From Neobacillus pocheonensis (GTDB lineage: Bacteria; Bacillota; Bacilli; Bacillales; Cytobacillaceae), in the NCBI GenBank assembly GCA_023702235.1, contig JAMQCR010000001.1:3038001-3102000 (forward strand): a stretch of DNA of 64,000 bases, read 5' to 3'. The notes under the pieces were generated by a model. That model searched no databases. It was not told the DNA's origin and saw nothing but the letters and a program-made list of their open reading frames with translations. Shown here piece after piece: positions 53,986-63,124 of the stretch (its first letter is position 1; each line of letters begins with the position of its first letter). Made by a program: the position numbers and the translations under genes.

Positions 53986-54027
53986 GAACGTTTGTTCTAA
54001 TTTTAATTGAATAAAGAACAAACGTTC
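53986..54027. promoter_or_regulatory. Two LexA (SOS) boxes
   Basis: GAAC-GTTT-GTTC at 53986-53997 and GAAC-AAAC-GTTC(G) at 54016-54027 both fit the Bacillus LexA/DinR rule CGAAC-N4-GTTCG closely. Box 2 lies in the spacer of a sigma-A promoter and should give tight DNA-damage control. Confidence 0.75.
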
Positions 54028-54036
54028 GGTTATAAT
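54007..54036 (+). promoter_or_regulatory. Sigma-A promoter of the small WYL-like gene
   Basis: -35 TTGAAT (54007-54012), 18-base spacer, -10 TATAAT (54031-54036). The spacer contains LexA box 2. Start of translation is 32 bases after the -10. Confidence 0.7.
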
Positions 54037-54067
54037 GAGAATATAGAAAATGAAAGGTGGGATTCAC

Positions 54068-54292
54068 ATGGATGGACTTTTTTTACGTTCTATAGAAGAA
54101 AATATTCCGTTGGAGATGATTTATCTTTCCGAGGACCAGGAGTTGTCACAGCGGAAATTGATTGTGAAGGAAGTAAATAATGAATACATTCGTGCTTATT
54201 GCCTGCTTCGAAAACAAATGAGAACCTTTCGTCGCGAAAATATTTTATCGATCATGCCTGAAACTCATTCAAAACGCAGACTCCTTCACTAA
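54068..54292 (+). CDS. Small WYL-like protein under SOS control
   Basis: 74 residues from ATG 54068 (AAAGGTGGG upstream). LFLRSIEENIPLEMIYLSED, RKLIVKEVNNEYIRAYCLLR and KQMRTFRRENILSIM follow the WYL-domain pattern (a strand ending in Y-I-R-A-Y, then R-x-FR). WYL domains bind ligands, often single-stranded nucleic acids or nucleotides, in defence and stress regulators; here it is a stand-alone module without HTH. LexA boxes make it SOS-inducible. Function unknown. Confidence 0.6.
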   Translation: MDGLFLRSIEENIPLEMIYLSEDQELSQRKLIVKEVNNEYIRAYCLLRKQMRTFRRENILSIMPETHSKRRLLH

Positions 54293-54493
54293 CCACTAAA
54301 AGCGAAAAACTTATCCCGATTGGGGAGATGGTCTTTTTTAAACAACACCTACAACACTACATTACATTCCCATTCCACTCTTTTTCCTTGCTGAAAAACC
54401 TTCCTGCCCATCTCTCATTTGTATCAAGCAATCCCAACAAAGTTATGATAAAATGCATTTGTACATTTGAATAATCATTGGAGGAATTGTCAC

Positions 54494-55215
54494 ATGGCGT
54501 TTCCAAAAGGAACCATTACAGAACGTAACTTTCAAAGTTTAGAACTTGGTGAAGAAATGCAACTCCTGATCTATCTACCTGCCAACTATTCGCCTTTATA
54601 TAAATACTCGCTGTTAATTGCCCAGGATGGCCGGGATTATTTTCAACTTGGAAGAATTGCCGCTTAGCTGATGAGTTTCTCTTTGAAAGAGAAATTGAGA
54701 ATTTGATTATTGTTGGGGTACCCTATAAGGACGTAGCAGACCGCCGCAGGAAATACCATCCTGACGGGGATCAGAATCCACAATACATCCGGTTTTTAGC
54801 CCATGAATTAGTCCCTTTTCTTGATAAAGAGTTTCCCACCTATCATATGGGCTCAACCAGAGCACTAATTGGTGATTCTCTTGGTGCTACTGTTTCGTTA
54901 ATAACAGCCATTCAATATCCGCATACATTTGGAAAGGTGCTTCTGCAATCTCCTTTTGTGGACGACACTGTGCTGGAAATGGTCGGAGATTTTTCAGAAT
55001 CGCAGCTGTTAGAAATTTATCATGTAGTAGGCAAACAAGAAACCGAAGTCAAAACAACGAATGGAAAAGTAAGCGATTTCCTGACTCCAAACCGACAGCT
55101 TTCAAAAATGATTTCAAAAAAGTCATTTACATACTTTTTTGAAGAATTCAACGGAAATCATACATGGACTCACTGGCAGCCTGATTTAAGACGTGCGCTA
55201 AAAATGCTTTTTTAA
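54494..55215 (+). pseudogene. yjcH: YjcH-like esterase/hydrolase, frame broken
   Basis: ~240-residue alpha/beta hydrolase of the enterochelin-esterase-like (esterase D) type. First frame FPKGTITERNFQSLELGEEM, LLIYLPANYSPLYKYSLLIAQDGRDYF; after a frame change LFEREIENLIIVGVPYKDVADRRRKYHPDG, IGDSLGATVSL (nucleophile Ser) and a His near FNGNHTWTHW. The break is at gaattgccgctta; one added G restores attGGCCgc and gives RIGRLADEFL. Gene order yjcH-yjcG-yjcF mirrors B. subtilis. RBS TGGAGG before ATG 54494. Confidence 0.85.
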
Positions 55216-55355
55216 TAGATGATCTCTGCAAGAAATCTTTTTCTTGTATAATATTTTGAAAATTTGCTATAATATCAAGAAGACTATTTGATTGATTTAT
55301 TTTCATTTCGGAATCACCTGATTATTAAATAAATATGACAGACGGAGGTTTACGT

Positions 55356-55877
55356 ATGAAATTTGGAGTTGTCGTTTTCCCATCAAAAAAGCTTCAAGAC
55401 CTAGTGAATTCCTATCGAAAAAGGTACGACCCGCATTATGCATTAGTTCCACCACATTTAACATTAAAGAATGCATTTGAAGCATCTGAGGAGGATGCTA
55501 TACAATTTGCTGAAAAATTACGGAAGATTGCCGGACATCACAATGCATTTCCTATAAAAACATCTAAAATTAGCTCTTTTCAGCCTGTAAACAATGTCAT
55601 CTACTTTAAAATAGATCCAACTGAAGCGCTTTCAGAATTGCATACCGAGATTAATCATGAATTAAATGTACAAAACTTAGAATATTCGTTTGTTCCTCAT
55701 ATTACAATCGGGCAAAAACTATCAAATGATGAACATTCAGATGTATATGGCTCATTGCGCATGACCAAATTAGATCATGAAGAAATAGTGGATCGCTTTC
55801 ATCTTCTCTATCAACTAGAAAATGGCTCTTGGACCGTATATGAAACATTTCGTCTCGGAAGGGAATCATTAAAGTGA
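55356..55877 (+). CDS. yjcG: YjcG, 2'-5' RNA ligase/phosphoesterase family
   Basis: 173 residues. 2H phosphoesterase fold: the two H-x-[ST]-x motifs are [10 protein letters not shown] and PHITIGQKL. Starts [20 protein letters not shown] with GGAGG eight bases upstream of ATG 55356. In B. subtilis yjcG lies with yjcF and yjcH; biological role unknown, presumably hydrolysis of 2'-5' or cyclic nucleotides. Confidence 0.85.
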   Translation: MKFGVVVFPSKKLQDLVNSYRKRYDPHYALVPPHLTLKNAFEASEEDAIQFAEKLRKIAGHHNAFPIKTSKISSFQPVNNVIYFKIDPTEALSELHTEINHELNVQNLEYSFVPHITIGQKLSNDEHSDVYGSLRMTKLDHEEIVDRFHLLYQLENGSWTVYETFRLGRESLK

Positions 55878-56296
55878 CAGTTAGGATTATTGAAAATCAA
55901 CAAGAACTTGAGGATGCTTTTTCCGTAAGAAGAACTGTTTTTATCGACGAACAAAACGTACCAGCTGAAGAAGAAATCGACCAACATGAAGATGCAGCCA
56001 CACATTTTGTTCTCTATCATGAAGGTGGACCGATTGGAGCCGGTCGTTTTCGTGAAGTCGATGGGGTTGGAAAAGTAGAACGTATATGTGTAGTAAAAGA
56101 AGCTAGAAAAACGGGTGCTGGCAAAACCATTATGAAGGCTGTCGAAAATTTCGCTAGGGACAATGGGATTCATAAATTAAAGCTTAATGCCCAAACGCAT
56201 GCAATTCCGTTCTATGCCGGTCTTGGTTATAGAATCGTTTCAGAGGAATTTTTAGATGCCGGTATTCCGCATAAAACGATGATTAAAGAGATTTAA
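55874..56296 (+). CDS. yjcF: YjcF, GNAT family N-acetyltransferase
   Basis: 140 residues, start GTG 55874 overlapping the yjcG stop (GTGA). GNAT fold with motif [22 protein letters not shown] (acetyl-CoA loop) and [22 protein letters not shown] near the end. Substrate unknown. Translationally coupled to yjcG, as in B. subtilis. Confidence 0.85.
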   Translation: MTVRIIENQQELEDAFSVRRTVFIDEQNVPAEEEIDQHEDAATHFVLYHEGGPIGAGRFREVDGVGKVERICVVKEARKTGAGKTIMKAVENFARDNGIHKLKLNAQTHAIPFYAGLGYRIVSEEFLDAGIPHKTMIKEI

Positions 56297-56444
56297 ACCA
56301 TTTGGAGCACTTGCCAATAAAATGGCCAGTGCTCTTTTTTCTTTTTTGGATATTTTCCCCTTCCGCCTCGAAACCCTTTAAGATAATAGTAGGTTTTGGT
56401 ATGATAGAATATGTCTTATTTTTTGAAATCGAGGATAATAATCT

Positions 56445-58740
56445 ATGAATACTGCTATCTATCAAAATCGAACGATTGTCCTTGATCAAATTGATCGGGA
56501 CCAATATCAAAAGTTATTTATTTCCGGAAAAAATGGAGAATTGTTTTGCCCTATCTGCAACGAGAAGGTCCGATTATTTCTGGGAATTCAGGGTTTTCCA
56601 CACTTTTTTCATGCTCATTCACCTGACAGCAAGTGTCCCGAACCGAATCTCGCTCGTATCCAACCAGAAGATAAACAAAACGATAACGAAATGAACGGAT
56701 TTCGTATACCAAAAGGCAGAACAATTACTGAAGCCCCCAAAAGTATTGATCCTTTTACACCTACGAAACGTATTGAGTTTACGACTCCCTATACAAATAC
56801 TACAAGTGGCATAAAGCATAAAAGCTCGCCCTATTTACAACAATTAGCAAACAACAATGTTTTTCTTGATGAAAGCCAAACAGCTGCTGTTTCTGAAACA
56901 AAAGGATCACTATTAGTCCTTGCTGGCGCCGGAAGCGGAAAAACACGTGTGCTAACGGCACGTACTGCCTTTATGCTTGATGTTGAACAAATTGATCCTC
57001 GCTCCATTATGCTCGTTACATTTACGTCAAAGGCAGCTGCTGAAATGAAGAATCGCCTGCTTTCCTACCCACAAATGAGGAAGGACAAAATTAATCAACT
57101 CGTTACAGGTACTTTTCATAGTATTTTTTATCGAATTCTTATGTTCCATGATGCACAAAATTGGTCTGCTAACAAGCTGCTAAAAAAGGAATGGCAGCGA
57201 GACAAGATTGTAAAGGAAGCTGGGAAAGAGTTAAATTTATCCGAAAAAGAATTTGCCTATGATCTAGTTCCCCAGCAAATCGGCTACTGGAAAAATTCGC
57301 TTCAAATGCCACACGAAGTGAAGCCACTCACAGAATTTGAAGAAAAAGCAGCCTTTTTATATAGAAAATATGAAGAATATAAAAACCAAGAAGGACTTTT
57401 TGATTTTGATGATATGCTTATTGGCTGTTACCAGCTTTTTAGTTCTTCTCCAGCCCTTCTCGAGCAATACCAAGACCGATTTCATTATTTTTTAATTGAC
57501 GAATTTCAGGATATAAATAAGGTGCAATATGAGCTTATTAAGCTTTTATCTACTAAGCATAAAAATGTTTGTGCTGTCGGTGATGATGACCAGTCTATTT
57601 ATTCCTTTCGGGGAAGTGACCCAAGTTATTTACTAGAATTTGAAAAGGACTTTCCTTATGCCAAGTTGATTACACTTGACCAAAACTACCGCTCATCACA
57701 TGAAATTGTTACAACAGCCAATCAAATGATTGCTGCTAATAAGGTGCGGCGAGTGAAGAACATGAAGGCACAATTTTCATCGAATGAGCCGCCGCTTATT
57801 TTTTTTCCCTATGATGAAGAGGAAGAGGCTACAATGGTAGTGACCGATTTACAAGAAAGGATTACAAATGGCGCCAGCCCCTCAGATTTTGCAATTTTAT
57901 ATCGGACTAACGCTGGCTCGAAGGCCGTGTTTGAACGATTGGCAAGCTCCAATCTTCCTTTTAAAATAGATTTGGATGCAGATGCTTTTTACGATCGATA
58001 TATTGTGAAAAGTGCTCTTGCTTTTCTCAGAATTAGCTTAAATGAAGATGATCATCAGGCATTATCTGATATTTTGCCGTTTCTATTTTTAAAGCAGGCT
58101 GTTCTAAAGGATATTAAAGCCACTAGTATTCTTCAGGATTGCAGTTTTCTCGAGGCAATTTCCCATTTAAAAACAGCGCACTCCTTTCAAGAAAAAAAAT
58201 TGAAAAAAGCGGTCACTCTTATTCGAACCTTGAAACAAGTATCCCCCCTAATAGCGATTGAAAAAATTGAAAAAGACATAGGATTTCTTGATTTTTTGAA
58301 AAAAAGAGGGAATGAATCGAATAAACTTGAAAAAGGCTCGGACGATTTGAAGGACCTTAAAGTGGCGGCGAAAAGCTTTGATACGATCGTTGCTTTGCTG
58401 TCCCACGCTGAGCATATGTCTGCCATGAATAAGGAAATAAAGAATTTAAGTAAGCATTTTACGGAGGCAATAACTCTAAGCACAATCCACCGCTCAAAAA
58501 GGCTTCGAATACAAAGGCGTTTATATTATTGGCGCTGTCGACGGCAGCTTGCCGCACGACTTTGCGTTAGATAGCTATCGAAACGGTGATTTTTCGGGGC
58601 TTGAAGAAGAAAGAAGGCTTTTTTACGTTGCGATGACTAGGGCCAAGGAGCATCTATTTATCTCTGTTCCCAGCAATAGACGAGGCAAAAGAGCGAATCG
58701 CTCGAGGTATTTAGCTCCTCTTTTTAAAAAGAAAAAATAA
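56445..58740 (+). pseudogene. yjcD: YjcD-like UvrD/Rep superfamily ATP-dependent DNA helicase, frame broken
   Basis: ~765-residue superfamily 1 helicase. An N-terminal zinc-finger-like region (CPICNEKVRLFLGIQGFPHF FHAHSPDSKCPEP) precedes Walker A LVLAGAGSGKTRVLTAR, motif Ia TFTSKAAAEMKNRL, motif II YFLIDEFQDINKVQ, motif III VGDDDQSIYSFRGSD, LDQNYRSS and later motifs VI YVAMTRAKEHLF. The helicase body ends correctly only if the frame is changed at 58495-58500 (AAAAA run, one A removed): HRSKGFEYKGVYIIGAVDGS. Break is not at GGCC. Near spoVIF and yjcFGH as in B. subtilis. Confidence 0.88.
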
Positions 58741-58743
58741 ACG

Positions 58744-58778
58744 AAAAGACCTTTTCCTCAAAGGAAATAGGTCTTTTT
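58744..58778. terminator. Bidirectional terminator
   Basis: aaaagacc (58744-58751) / ggtctttt (58770-58777) plus inner aaaggaaa pairing; between convergent yjcD and spoVIF. Confidence 0.8.
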
Positions 58779-58781
58779 TAT

Positions 58782-59036
58782 TCACTTCTTATTCATCATT
58801 TTAGAAATTGTATTAAAATCAAGCTGTTTTCCATCATTTATAATAGACTTGACAATTTGATCTTCCATTTCTTTATTAACTGGTTTATTGGCAATTTGGG
58901 ATACTCTGCGGATGACATTGCGGACGGTTGTTTCATCTTTAAAATTGGCATTCTGTAAGGAATTTGCTAAATCAAAGATATCCTTCATGTTTACGCCCGT
59001 TTTCTTTTCAATGTTTTTAAAAAAACCATTATCCAT
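58782..59036 (-). CDS. spoVIF: Stage VI sporulation protein F (SpoVIF, YjcC)
   Basis: 84 residues. The entire protein resembles SpoVIF: DNGFFKNIEKKTGVNMKDIFDLANSLQ, NFKDETTVRNVIRRVSQIANK, VKSIINDGKQLDFNTISKMM. Needed for late spore coat assembly in the mother cell; neighbour of yjcD in B. subtilis too. Small soluble helical protein. Intact. Confidence 0.85.
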   Translation of the reverse strand: MDNGFFKNIEKKTGVNMKDIFDLANSLQNANFKDETTVRNVIRRVSQIANKPVNKEMEDQIVKSIINDGKQLDFNTISKMMNKK

Positions 59037-59114
59037 GTTAAAAGACCACGCTCCTTCATAAACTACTTTATTGTATGAAGGAAGAATAAAAAGGTGAATG
59101 TCAGGAAAAGAAAG

Positions 59115-59150
59115 GGCTGGCCACTTTTTCTAGCCAACCCTCTCCATTTT
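59115..59150 (-). terminator. Terminator of the YjcZ-like gene
   Basis: agggttggct / ggccagccct-type stem with T-rich tail on the minus strand. Confidence 0.65.
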
Positions 59151-59167
59151 AGCAAGCTTAAGAAATC

Positions 59168-59284
59168 TTAGTAAAAACTTGCACCAACAATGATTAATAG
59201 GATGAACAATACAACGATTAGAACAAATGTTGAACCGCCGCCATATCCACCGCCGTAGCCGTAGCCTCCATATCCGAAGCACAT
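59168..59284 (-). CDS. YjcZ family sporulation peptide (38 aa)
   Basis: Gly/Tyr-rich N-terminus ([18 protein letters not shown]) followed by one membrane helix [22 protein letters not shown] 59284 with GAGGTG RBS. YjcZ-like peptides are common, abundant in the spore, and usually found near yjcC-yjcD; function unknown. Followed by its own terminator. Confidence 0.75.
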   Translation of the reverse strand: MCFGYGGYGYGGGYGGGSTFVLIVVLFILLIIVGASFY

Positions 59285-59395
59285 AGATAGTCACCTCACT
59301 TTAGTAGTCTCATTCATAAGATATGAGATAACCCTTCAATGTGTATAGGCAGCAATCCTAATCAAGGAAAGACAAACAAAAATGATAAAACCCGA

Positions 59396-59752
59396 TTAAC
59401 CTTTTGGTTTAAAAACAAGCGCTCCAATAAATCCAAAAATAATTGCTGCGGAGATCCCAGAACTGGTTACCTCGAACATCCCTGTTAACACACCTACAAC
59501 CCCATGTAATTTTGCCTCATGAAGGGCACCGTGGACTAAAGAGTTTCCAAAGCTTGTAATTGGAATCGTTGCACCTGCTCCGGCAAAATCAACAAGTGGC
59601 TCATATAGACCAAATCCATCTAATATAGCTCCTGCAACAACAAGTAAACTTAACGTGTGGCCGGGAGTGAGCTTCGCGACATCAAACAAAAGCTGCCCAA
59701 TTACACAAATGATACCTCCAACTACAAATGCCCAAAAATACATCGCGAGCAT
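59396..59752 (-). CDS. spoVAEb: SpoVAEb, spore dipicolinate channel subunit
   Basis: 118 residues, four membrane helices: [55 protein letters not shown]. Subunit of the SpoVA channel that moves dipicolinic acid with Ca2+ into the forespore and releases it in germination. Start ATG overlaps the spoVAD stop (TAATG). Third gene of the run. Confidence 0.88.
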   Translation of the reverse strand: MLAMYFWAFVVGGIICVIGQLLFDVAKLTPGHTLSLLVVAGAILDGFGLYEPLVDFAGAGATIPITSFGNSLVHGALHEAKLHGVVGVLTGMFEVTSSGISAAIIFGFIGALVFKPKG

Positions 59753-60783
59753 TATAATCCCCCCTTTTCGCCATTCATTTCAATGGAAACGGCATGTGCG
59801 ATACATGGGATGGACTCATTTTGCTGAAAGCTTATTGGTGACAACAAAGCACCCGTTGCAACAACTAAAATCCGTTTATAGATGCCTTTTTTCATTTGGT
59901 TCAATAAATGTCCATATAGAACTGTCGCTGAACATCCCGCTCCGCTTGCACCTGATTGAACGGGCTGTTCCTCTTTATAAATAAGTAATCCACAATCCTG
60001 GAATTGTTTTCGCTCCAATTTTAGACCGCTTTTATTTATCAGTTCAAATGCGCTATCATGCCCCACTCTTCCAAGGTCACCCGTGACAATTAAATCATAG
60101 TAGGAAGGATCTATCTCCATATCACGAAAATGAGCCATGATCGTATCAGCAGCTGCAGGTGCCATTGCCCCTCCCATATTGAAAGGGTCAGTCAGCCCCA
60201 TATCAATCACCTTCCCAATCGTTGCTGAAGTGGTAACAGGCAGATCTTTGGTCGAATCATTAGGTGTAATAAGAGCCACCCCAGCACCTGTGACCGTCCA
60301 TTGTGCTGTTGGCGGCTTTTGTCCACCGTACTCTGTTGGGTATCGGAATTGTTTTTCTACAGCCGCATTATGGCTTGACGCCCCTGTTAAAACGTATTTT
60401 GCCCCCTGGTAATTGACAACAAAGGATGCAAGAGCCAATCCTTCCATTGAGGTTGAGCATGCTCCAAAAATCCCAAAATAGGGAATCTGCATCGTCCTCG
60501 CTGCAAAGCTAGTCGGAGTAATCTGATTAATTAAATCTCCAGCAAATAAAAATTGCACCTGTTCTTTCTGAATTTTCGCCTTTTGCAAAGCAGTTTTTAT
60601 CGCTTCCTCCACTAATACCCGGTGTGCCTTTTCGTAGGATTCCATCCCCATCCATAAATCTTCATGTAATAAATCAAAGTCATTCGCTAAATTGCCATTC
60701 GCTTCAAATGGTCCACCTGAAACACCCGTTGCCCAAATCATTGGTCGATTTGCAAATACCCATGATTGATGCCCTTTTAACAA
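59752..60783 (-). CDS. spoVAD: SpoVAD
   Basis: 343 residues, thiolase-like fold that binds dipicolinic acid. [51 protein letters not shown] regions, and HDSAFELIN near 270. The Cys in [10 protein letters not shown] keeps the fold but catalysis is not expected. Coupled to SpoVAC and SpoVAEb. Confidence 0.9.
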   Translation of the reverse strand: MLKGHQSWVFANRPMIWATGVSGGPFEANGNLANDFDLLHEDLWMGMESYEKAHRVLVEEAIKTALQKAKIQKEQVQFLFAGDLINQITPTSFAARTMQIPYFGIFGACSTSMEGLALASFVVNYQGAKYVLTGASSHNAAVEKQFRYPTEYGGQKPPTAQWTVTGAGVALITPNDSTKDLPVTTSATIGKVIDMGLTDPFNMGGAMAPAAADTIMAHFRDMEIDPSYYDLIVTGDLGRVGHDSAFELINKSGLKLERKQFQDCGLLIYKEEQPVQSGASGAGCSATVLYGHLLNQMKKGIYKRILVVATGALLSPISFQQNESIPCIAHAVSIEMNGEKGGL

Positions 60784-61260
60784 TTACAAAACCCCCCACA
60801 TTCCCAGTAACGTCTTGATTAAAGCCACAATAAAAGCAGAAAAAACTCCGAAGAGAATAACGGATCCAGCAAGCTTGAACATGTTTCCTCCTACTCCCAA
60901 AACAAACCCTTCCGTCCGATGCTCAATAGCCGCAGAGATGACGGCATTACCAAAGCCTGTTACTGGTACTGCACTCCCCGCTCCAGCAAATTGCCCAAGA
61001 CGATCGTATACCCCGAAACCCGTTAATAGCATCGATAGAAACACCATTGTGGCTACTGTTGGATTACCTGCAGTTTGTTCTGTAAAATTAAAATAGTAAA
61101 TATAAAAATAACTGATTGCTTGGCCTATCACACAAATAAGCCCGCCTACAAAAAATGCCTTAATACAATTCTTCAGCACAGGTCTTTTTATCTCGTGCTT
61201 TTGTTGAAGCTTTTGATAGTTTTGTTGCTGTGGAGTCATATTTTTCTGCTTGCTTGCCAT
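60784..61260 (-). CDS. spoVAC: SpoVAC
   Basis: 158 residues with five or so helices; IKAFFVGGLICVIGQAISYFYIY, GAGSAVPVTGFGNAVISAA and IALIKTLLGMWGVL are typical. Forms the mechanosensitive pore of the SpoVA channel. Lipoprotein gene upstream shares the transcript; the SpoVAC start is supported by GGGAGA. Confidence 0.9.
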   Translation of the reverse strand: MASKQKNMTPQQQNYQKLQQKHEIKRPVLKNCIKAFFVGGLICVIGQAISYFYIYYFNFTEQTAGNPTVATMVFLSMLLTGFGVYDRLGQFAGAGSAVPVTGFGNAVISAAIEHRTEGFVLGVGGNMFKLAGSVILFGVFSAFIVALIKTLLGMWGVL

Positions 61261-61276
61261 CTATAATCTCCCTTTC

Positions 61277-61744
61277 TTAGGTCATATCCTTTGTCATTTC
61301 AATAATTTTCTGAAGTTGTTTTTCAGCTTGTTTGGTAGAAAGTTTCTTCTTCTTCATCCGCTCGTTTAATCTGACAGCTTCAAGGAAAATTTTATAATCA
61401 CTTGACACAGTAAAGTTTTCTTTTGGATACTTTTTTTCAAGCATTTTGTTTACGTTCTTTTCAATTCCCTCCATCCTATAACGTTGCAGATGCTTGACCT
61501 TGTAAACAACAAGGGTGTTTTTTTTACCTTTTACCACAGCAACATCATAGATTTCTGGAAAAGAGCTTACATCCTTTTTTATTTCTTCAACATGATTAGG
61601 GCTTTTATTCTGATCTGTCACAACCGGATTGGGATTCGTCGTTTTTATGAGCGCCAATTGGCTTTCCTTTTCCGGTTGATTAGGACCGCATGCTGTTAAT
61701 AACAAAAAACAAACAAATAGAAGCAGTCGGTTTATGTAGACCAT
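61277..61744 (-). CDS. YhcN/YlaJ family sporulation lipoprotein
   Basis: 155 residues from ATG 61744 (AAGGGAAG). Signal peptide LLLFVCFLLLTACGPNQ with lipobox; then IKKDVSSFPEIYDVAVVKGK, LVVYKVKHLQRYRMEGIEKNV and a helical, basic tail. Forespore inner membrane lipoprotein typical of spoVA2-type operons. Follows YjcA/small-basic genes and precedes spoVAC in the same direction. Confidence 0.8.
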   Translation of the reverse strand: MVYINRLLLFVCFLLLTACGPNQPEKESQLALIKTTNPNPVVTDQNKSPNHVEEIKKDVSSFPEIYDVAVVKGKKNTLVVYKVKHLQRYRMEGIEKNVNKMLEKKYPKENFTVSSDYKIFLEAVRLNERMKKKKLSTKQAEKQLQKIIEMTKDMT

Positions 61745-61856
61745 TTTCTTCCCTTCCCTTATTCGATTTTTTAAAAGACTTCTACAAAGTAGTTTTTTCG
61801 ACATTCACCAAAATTATGACAAAATCGAAATAAACTTTTTTAGGGCTAACATAAAG

Positions 61857-61885
61857 AAAACTGCCAGAAACCTAGCAGTTTTTTT
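61857..61885. terminator. Terminator
   Basis: aaaactgc (61857-61864) / gcagtttt (61875-61882) with Ts on the plus strand and As on the minus; between the small basic gene and the lipoprotein. Confidence 0.75.
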
Positions 61886-61889
61886 GGTG

Positions 61890-61991
61890 TTACTTATTAG
61901 TTTTTTTACTGCAGCCGCAGCCTGATTTCTTAATTGGCTTTGATTCCTTAAAAGATTGCGTTGCCCGAGTGCTCTGCTTTTTCCTATTCAA
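61890..61991 (-). CDS. Small basic Cys-containing peptide (33 aa)
   Basis: TTG 61991 with GAGGGAGA upstream; peptide MNRKKQSTRATQSFKESKPI then KKSGCGCSKKTNK, stop 61890-61892. Very basic with a CGC motif at the end. Next to spore genes; could be a small spore or coat component. Not annotated by family. Confidence 0.45.
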   Translation of the reverse strand: MNRKKQSTRATQSFKESKPIKKSGCGCSKKTNK

Positions 61992-62081
61992 CGCTTCTCT
62001 CTCCCTCCACTTCAATTCATTACCTTTTATAGAATATGAACTTAGTGTTAATCTTGTCTCAACGAAAAAGCCTATTTCAGA

Positions 62082-62437
62082 TTATTTTTCAATCATTAAT
62101 TGTACAATCGTTTCAAAAATGGCAGCAAGTCCTGCAACAGCTAGAAAGAGGATAAACGGTTGGCAGTAATCTGGGAATAACCAATACAACAAAACCACTA
62201 AAAAGGAAGGCAAATCCCTGTACACCAGTAACAGCTTAGCAGTTCGCCGAAAAATTTCTTAATTCCTTTTCCCTTTGGGAGATAATAAATTTCGATGGTC
62301 CCATCCTCATATTTTTCTTCCTTTTCATCAAAAAAGGGCGTGCGAAGAAACTCGGTAATTTTATCAAATACAATCAATCTCGTCAGCCGAAAGCTTGCCA
62401 GCGCTAAAATGACCAAATTCAAAAAGCTTATCTTCAT
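62082..62437 (-). pseudogene. yjcA: YjcA-like DUF1360 sporulation protein, frame broken
   Basis: ~118-residue membrane protein. First frame ISFLNLVILALASFRLTRLIVFD, then TIEIYYLPKGKGIKKFFGELLSCYWCTGI; the next frame continues PSFLVVLLYWLFPDYCQPF and IFETIVQLMIEK, stop 62082. One added G at 62209-62212 restores GGCC and the frame (CTGIWPSF). DUF1360 sporulation protein of unknown role; positional match to B. subtilis yjcA. Likely intact. Confidence 0.8.
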
Positions 62438-62581
62438 GAAGTAAATGTCCTTTCTTTTTTATTTTATCTATTAAATTCGCCTAATTTTTCGAAAAAAGGC
62501 AATTGTCCGTAACCCATAAGGGCACTGTGAAATATGTTAGTAATGTAAGAGATATATCACGGATTAAGGAGGAAAAATTAA

Positions 62582-63085
62582 ATGGGTTGTGGAAATAATC
62601 ATAACGATTTACGCAGCGGCAACTGTGTATGCGAAGTAGTTCGTGCCATTAAAGATATTCAAGATAACGCTACCGATCCTGTAGAATGTGCTGAATGTTC
62701 CAGTTGCTTTATGGAGCCACTTGGTTCATTAGTATCACCAACAAGAAGAGACCCGGTTGATACTCGTGTTTTTGTTTTAAGTAATGAAGAAGGTGAACCG
62801 TTCCATGCATTCTTTAGCGGTGAGAACAATGCTTGTGTTTCAATCTTCTTCCGCGTAGAGGACGTATTTGACAACTGCTGTGCCACTTTACGTGTTTTAG
62901 TTCCAGGTCGCAGAGAAGGTGGAAACTTTGTTCCTGTGAACTTGCTTACCAATGGACGTGTTGATTTAGGTAAGGTTTGCCAGGTTGAGCGTTTCCGCGC
63001 GAGCAATGACTGTATTACAGTGGACTTAAAATGCTTCTGCGGCGTTCAATGTATAGCTGATGTTAACTTGGGGCTTTGCATGTAA
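62582..63085 (+). CDS. cotZ: Spore coat protein of the CotY/CotZ/ExsY family
   Basis: 167 residues, rich in Cys: CGNNHNDLRSGNCVCEVVRAI, ECAECSSCFMEPLG, SGENNACVSIFFRVEDVFDNCCATLRVLVPG, DCITVDLKCFCGVQC. These cross-linked proteins build the crust/exosporium layer. AAGGAGG before ATG. In B. subtilis cotY/cotZ sit beside cotO (yjbX) and fabI (yjbW), as here. CotY versus CotZ cannot be distinguished. Confidence 0.85.
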   Translation: MGCGNNHNDLRSGNCVCEVVRAIKDIQDNATDPVECAECSSCFMEPLGSLVSPTRRDPVDTRVFVLSNEEGEPFHAFFSGENNACVSIFFRVEDVFDNCCATLRVLVPGRREGGNFVPVNLLTNGRVDLGKVCQVERFRASNDCITVDLKCFCGVQCIADVNLGLCM

Positions 63086-63092
63086 ATAAAGC

Positions 63093-63122
63093 AGCCAGTC
63101 GAAAAAACGGCTGGCTTTTTTT
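63093..63122. terminator. Bidirectional terminator
   Basis: agccag (63093-63098) / ctggct (63111-63116) plus T7 run; between convergent cotZ and cotO. Confidence 0.8.
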
Positions 63123-63124
63123 TT

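Noticed and set aside
252..62437. Interpretation of all broken genes as real pseudogenes (genome decay)
   Set aside because: Breaks are single/double-base, cluster at GGCC, sometimes compensate within 100 bases, and hit conserved genes such as the aspartase and helicase; only the SDR, acyl-CoA ligase and regulator remnants show genuine segment loss.
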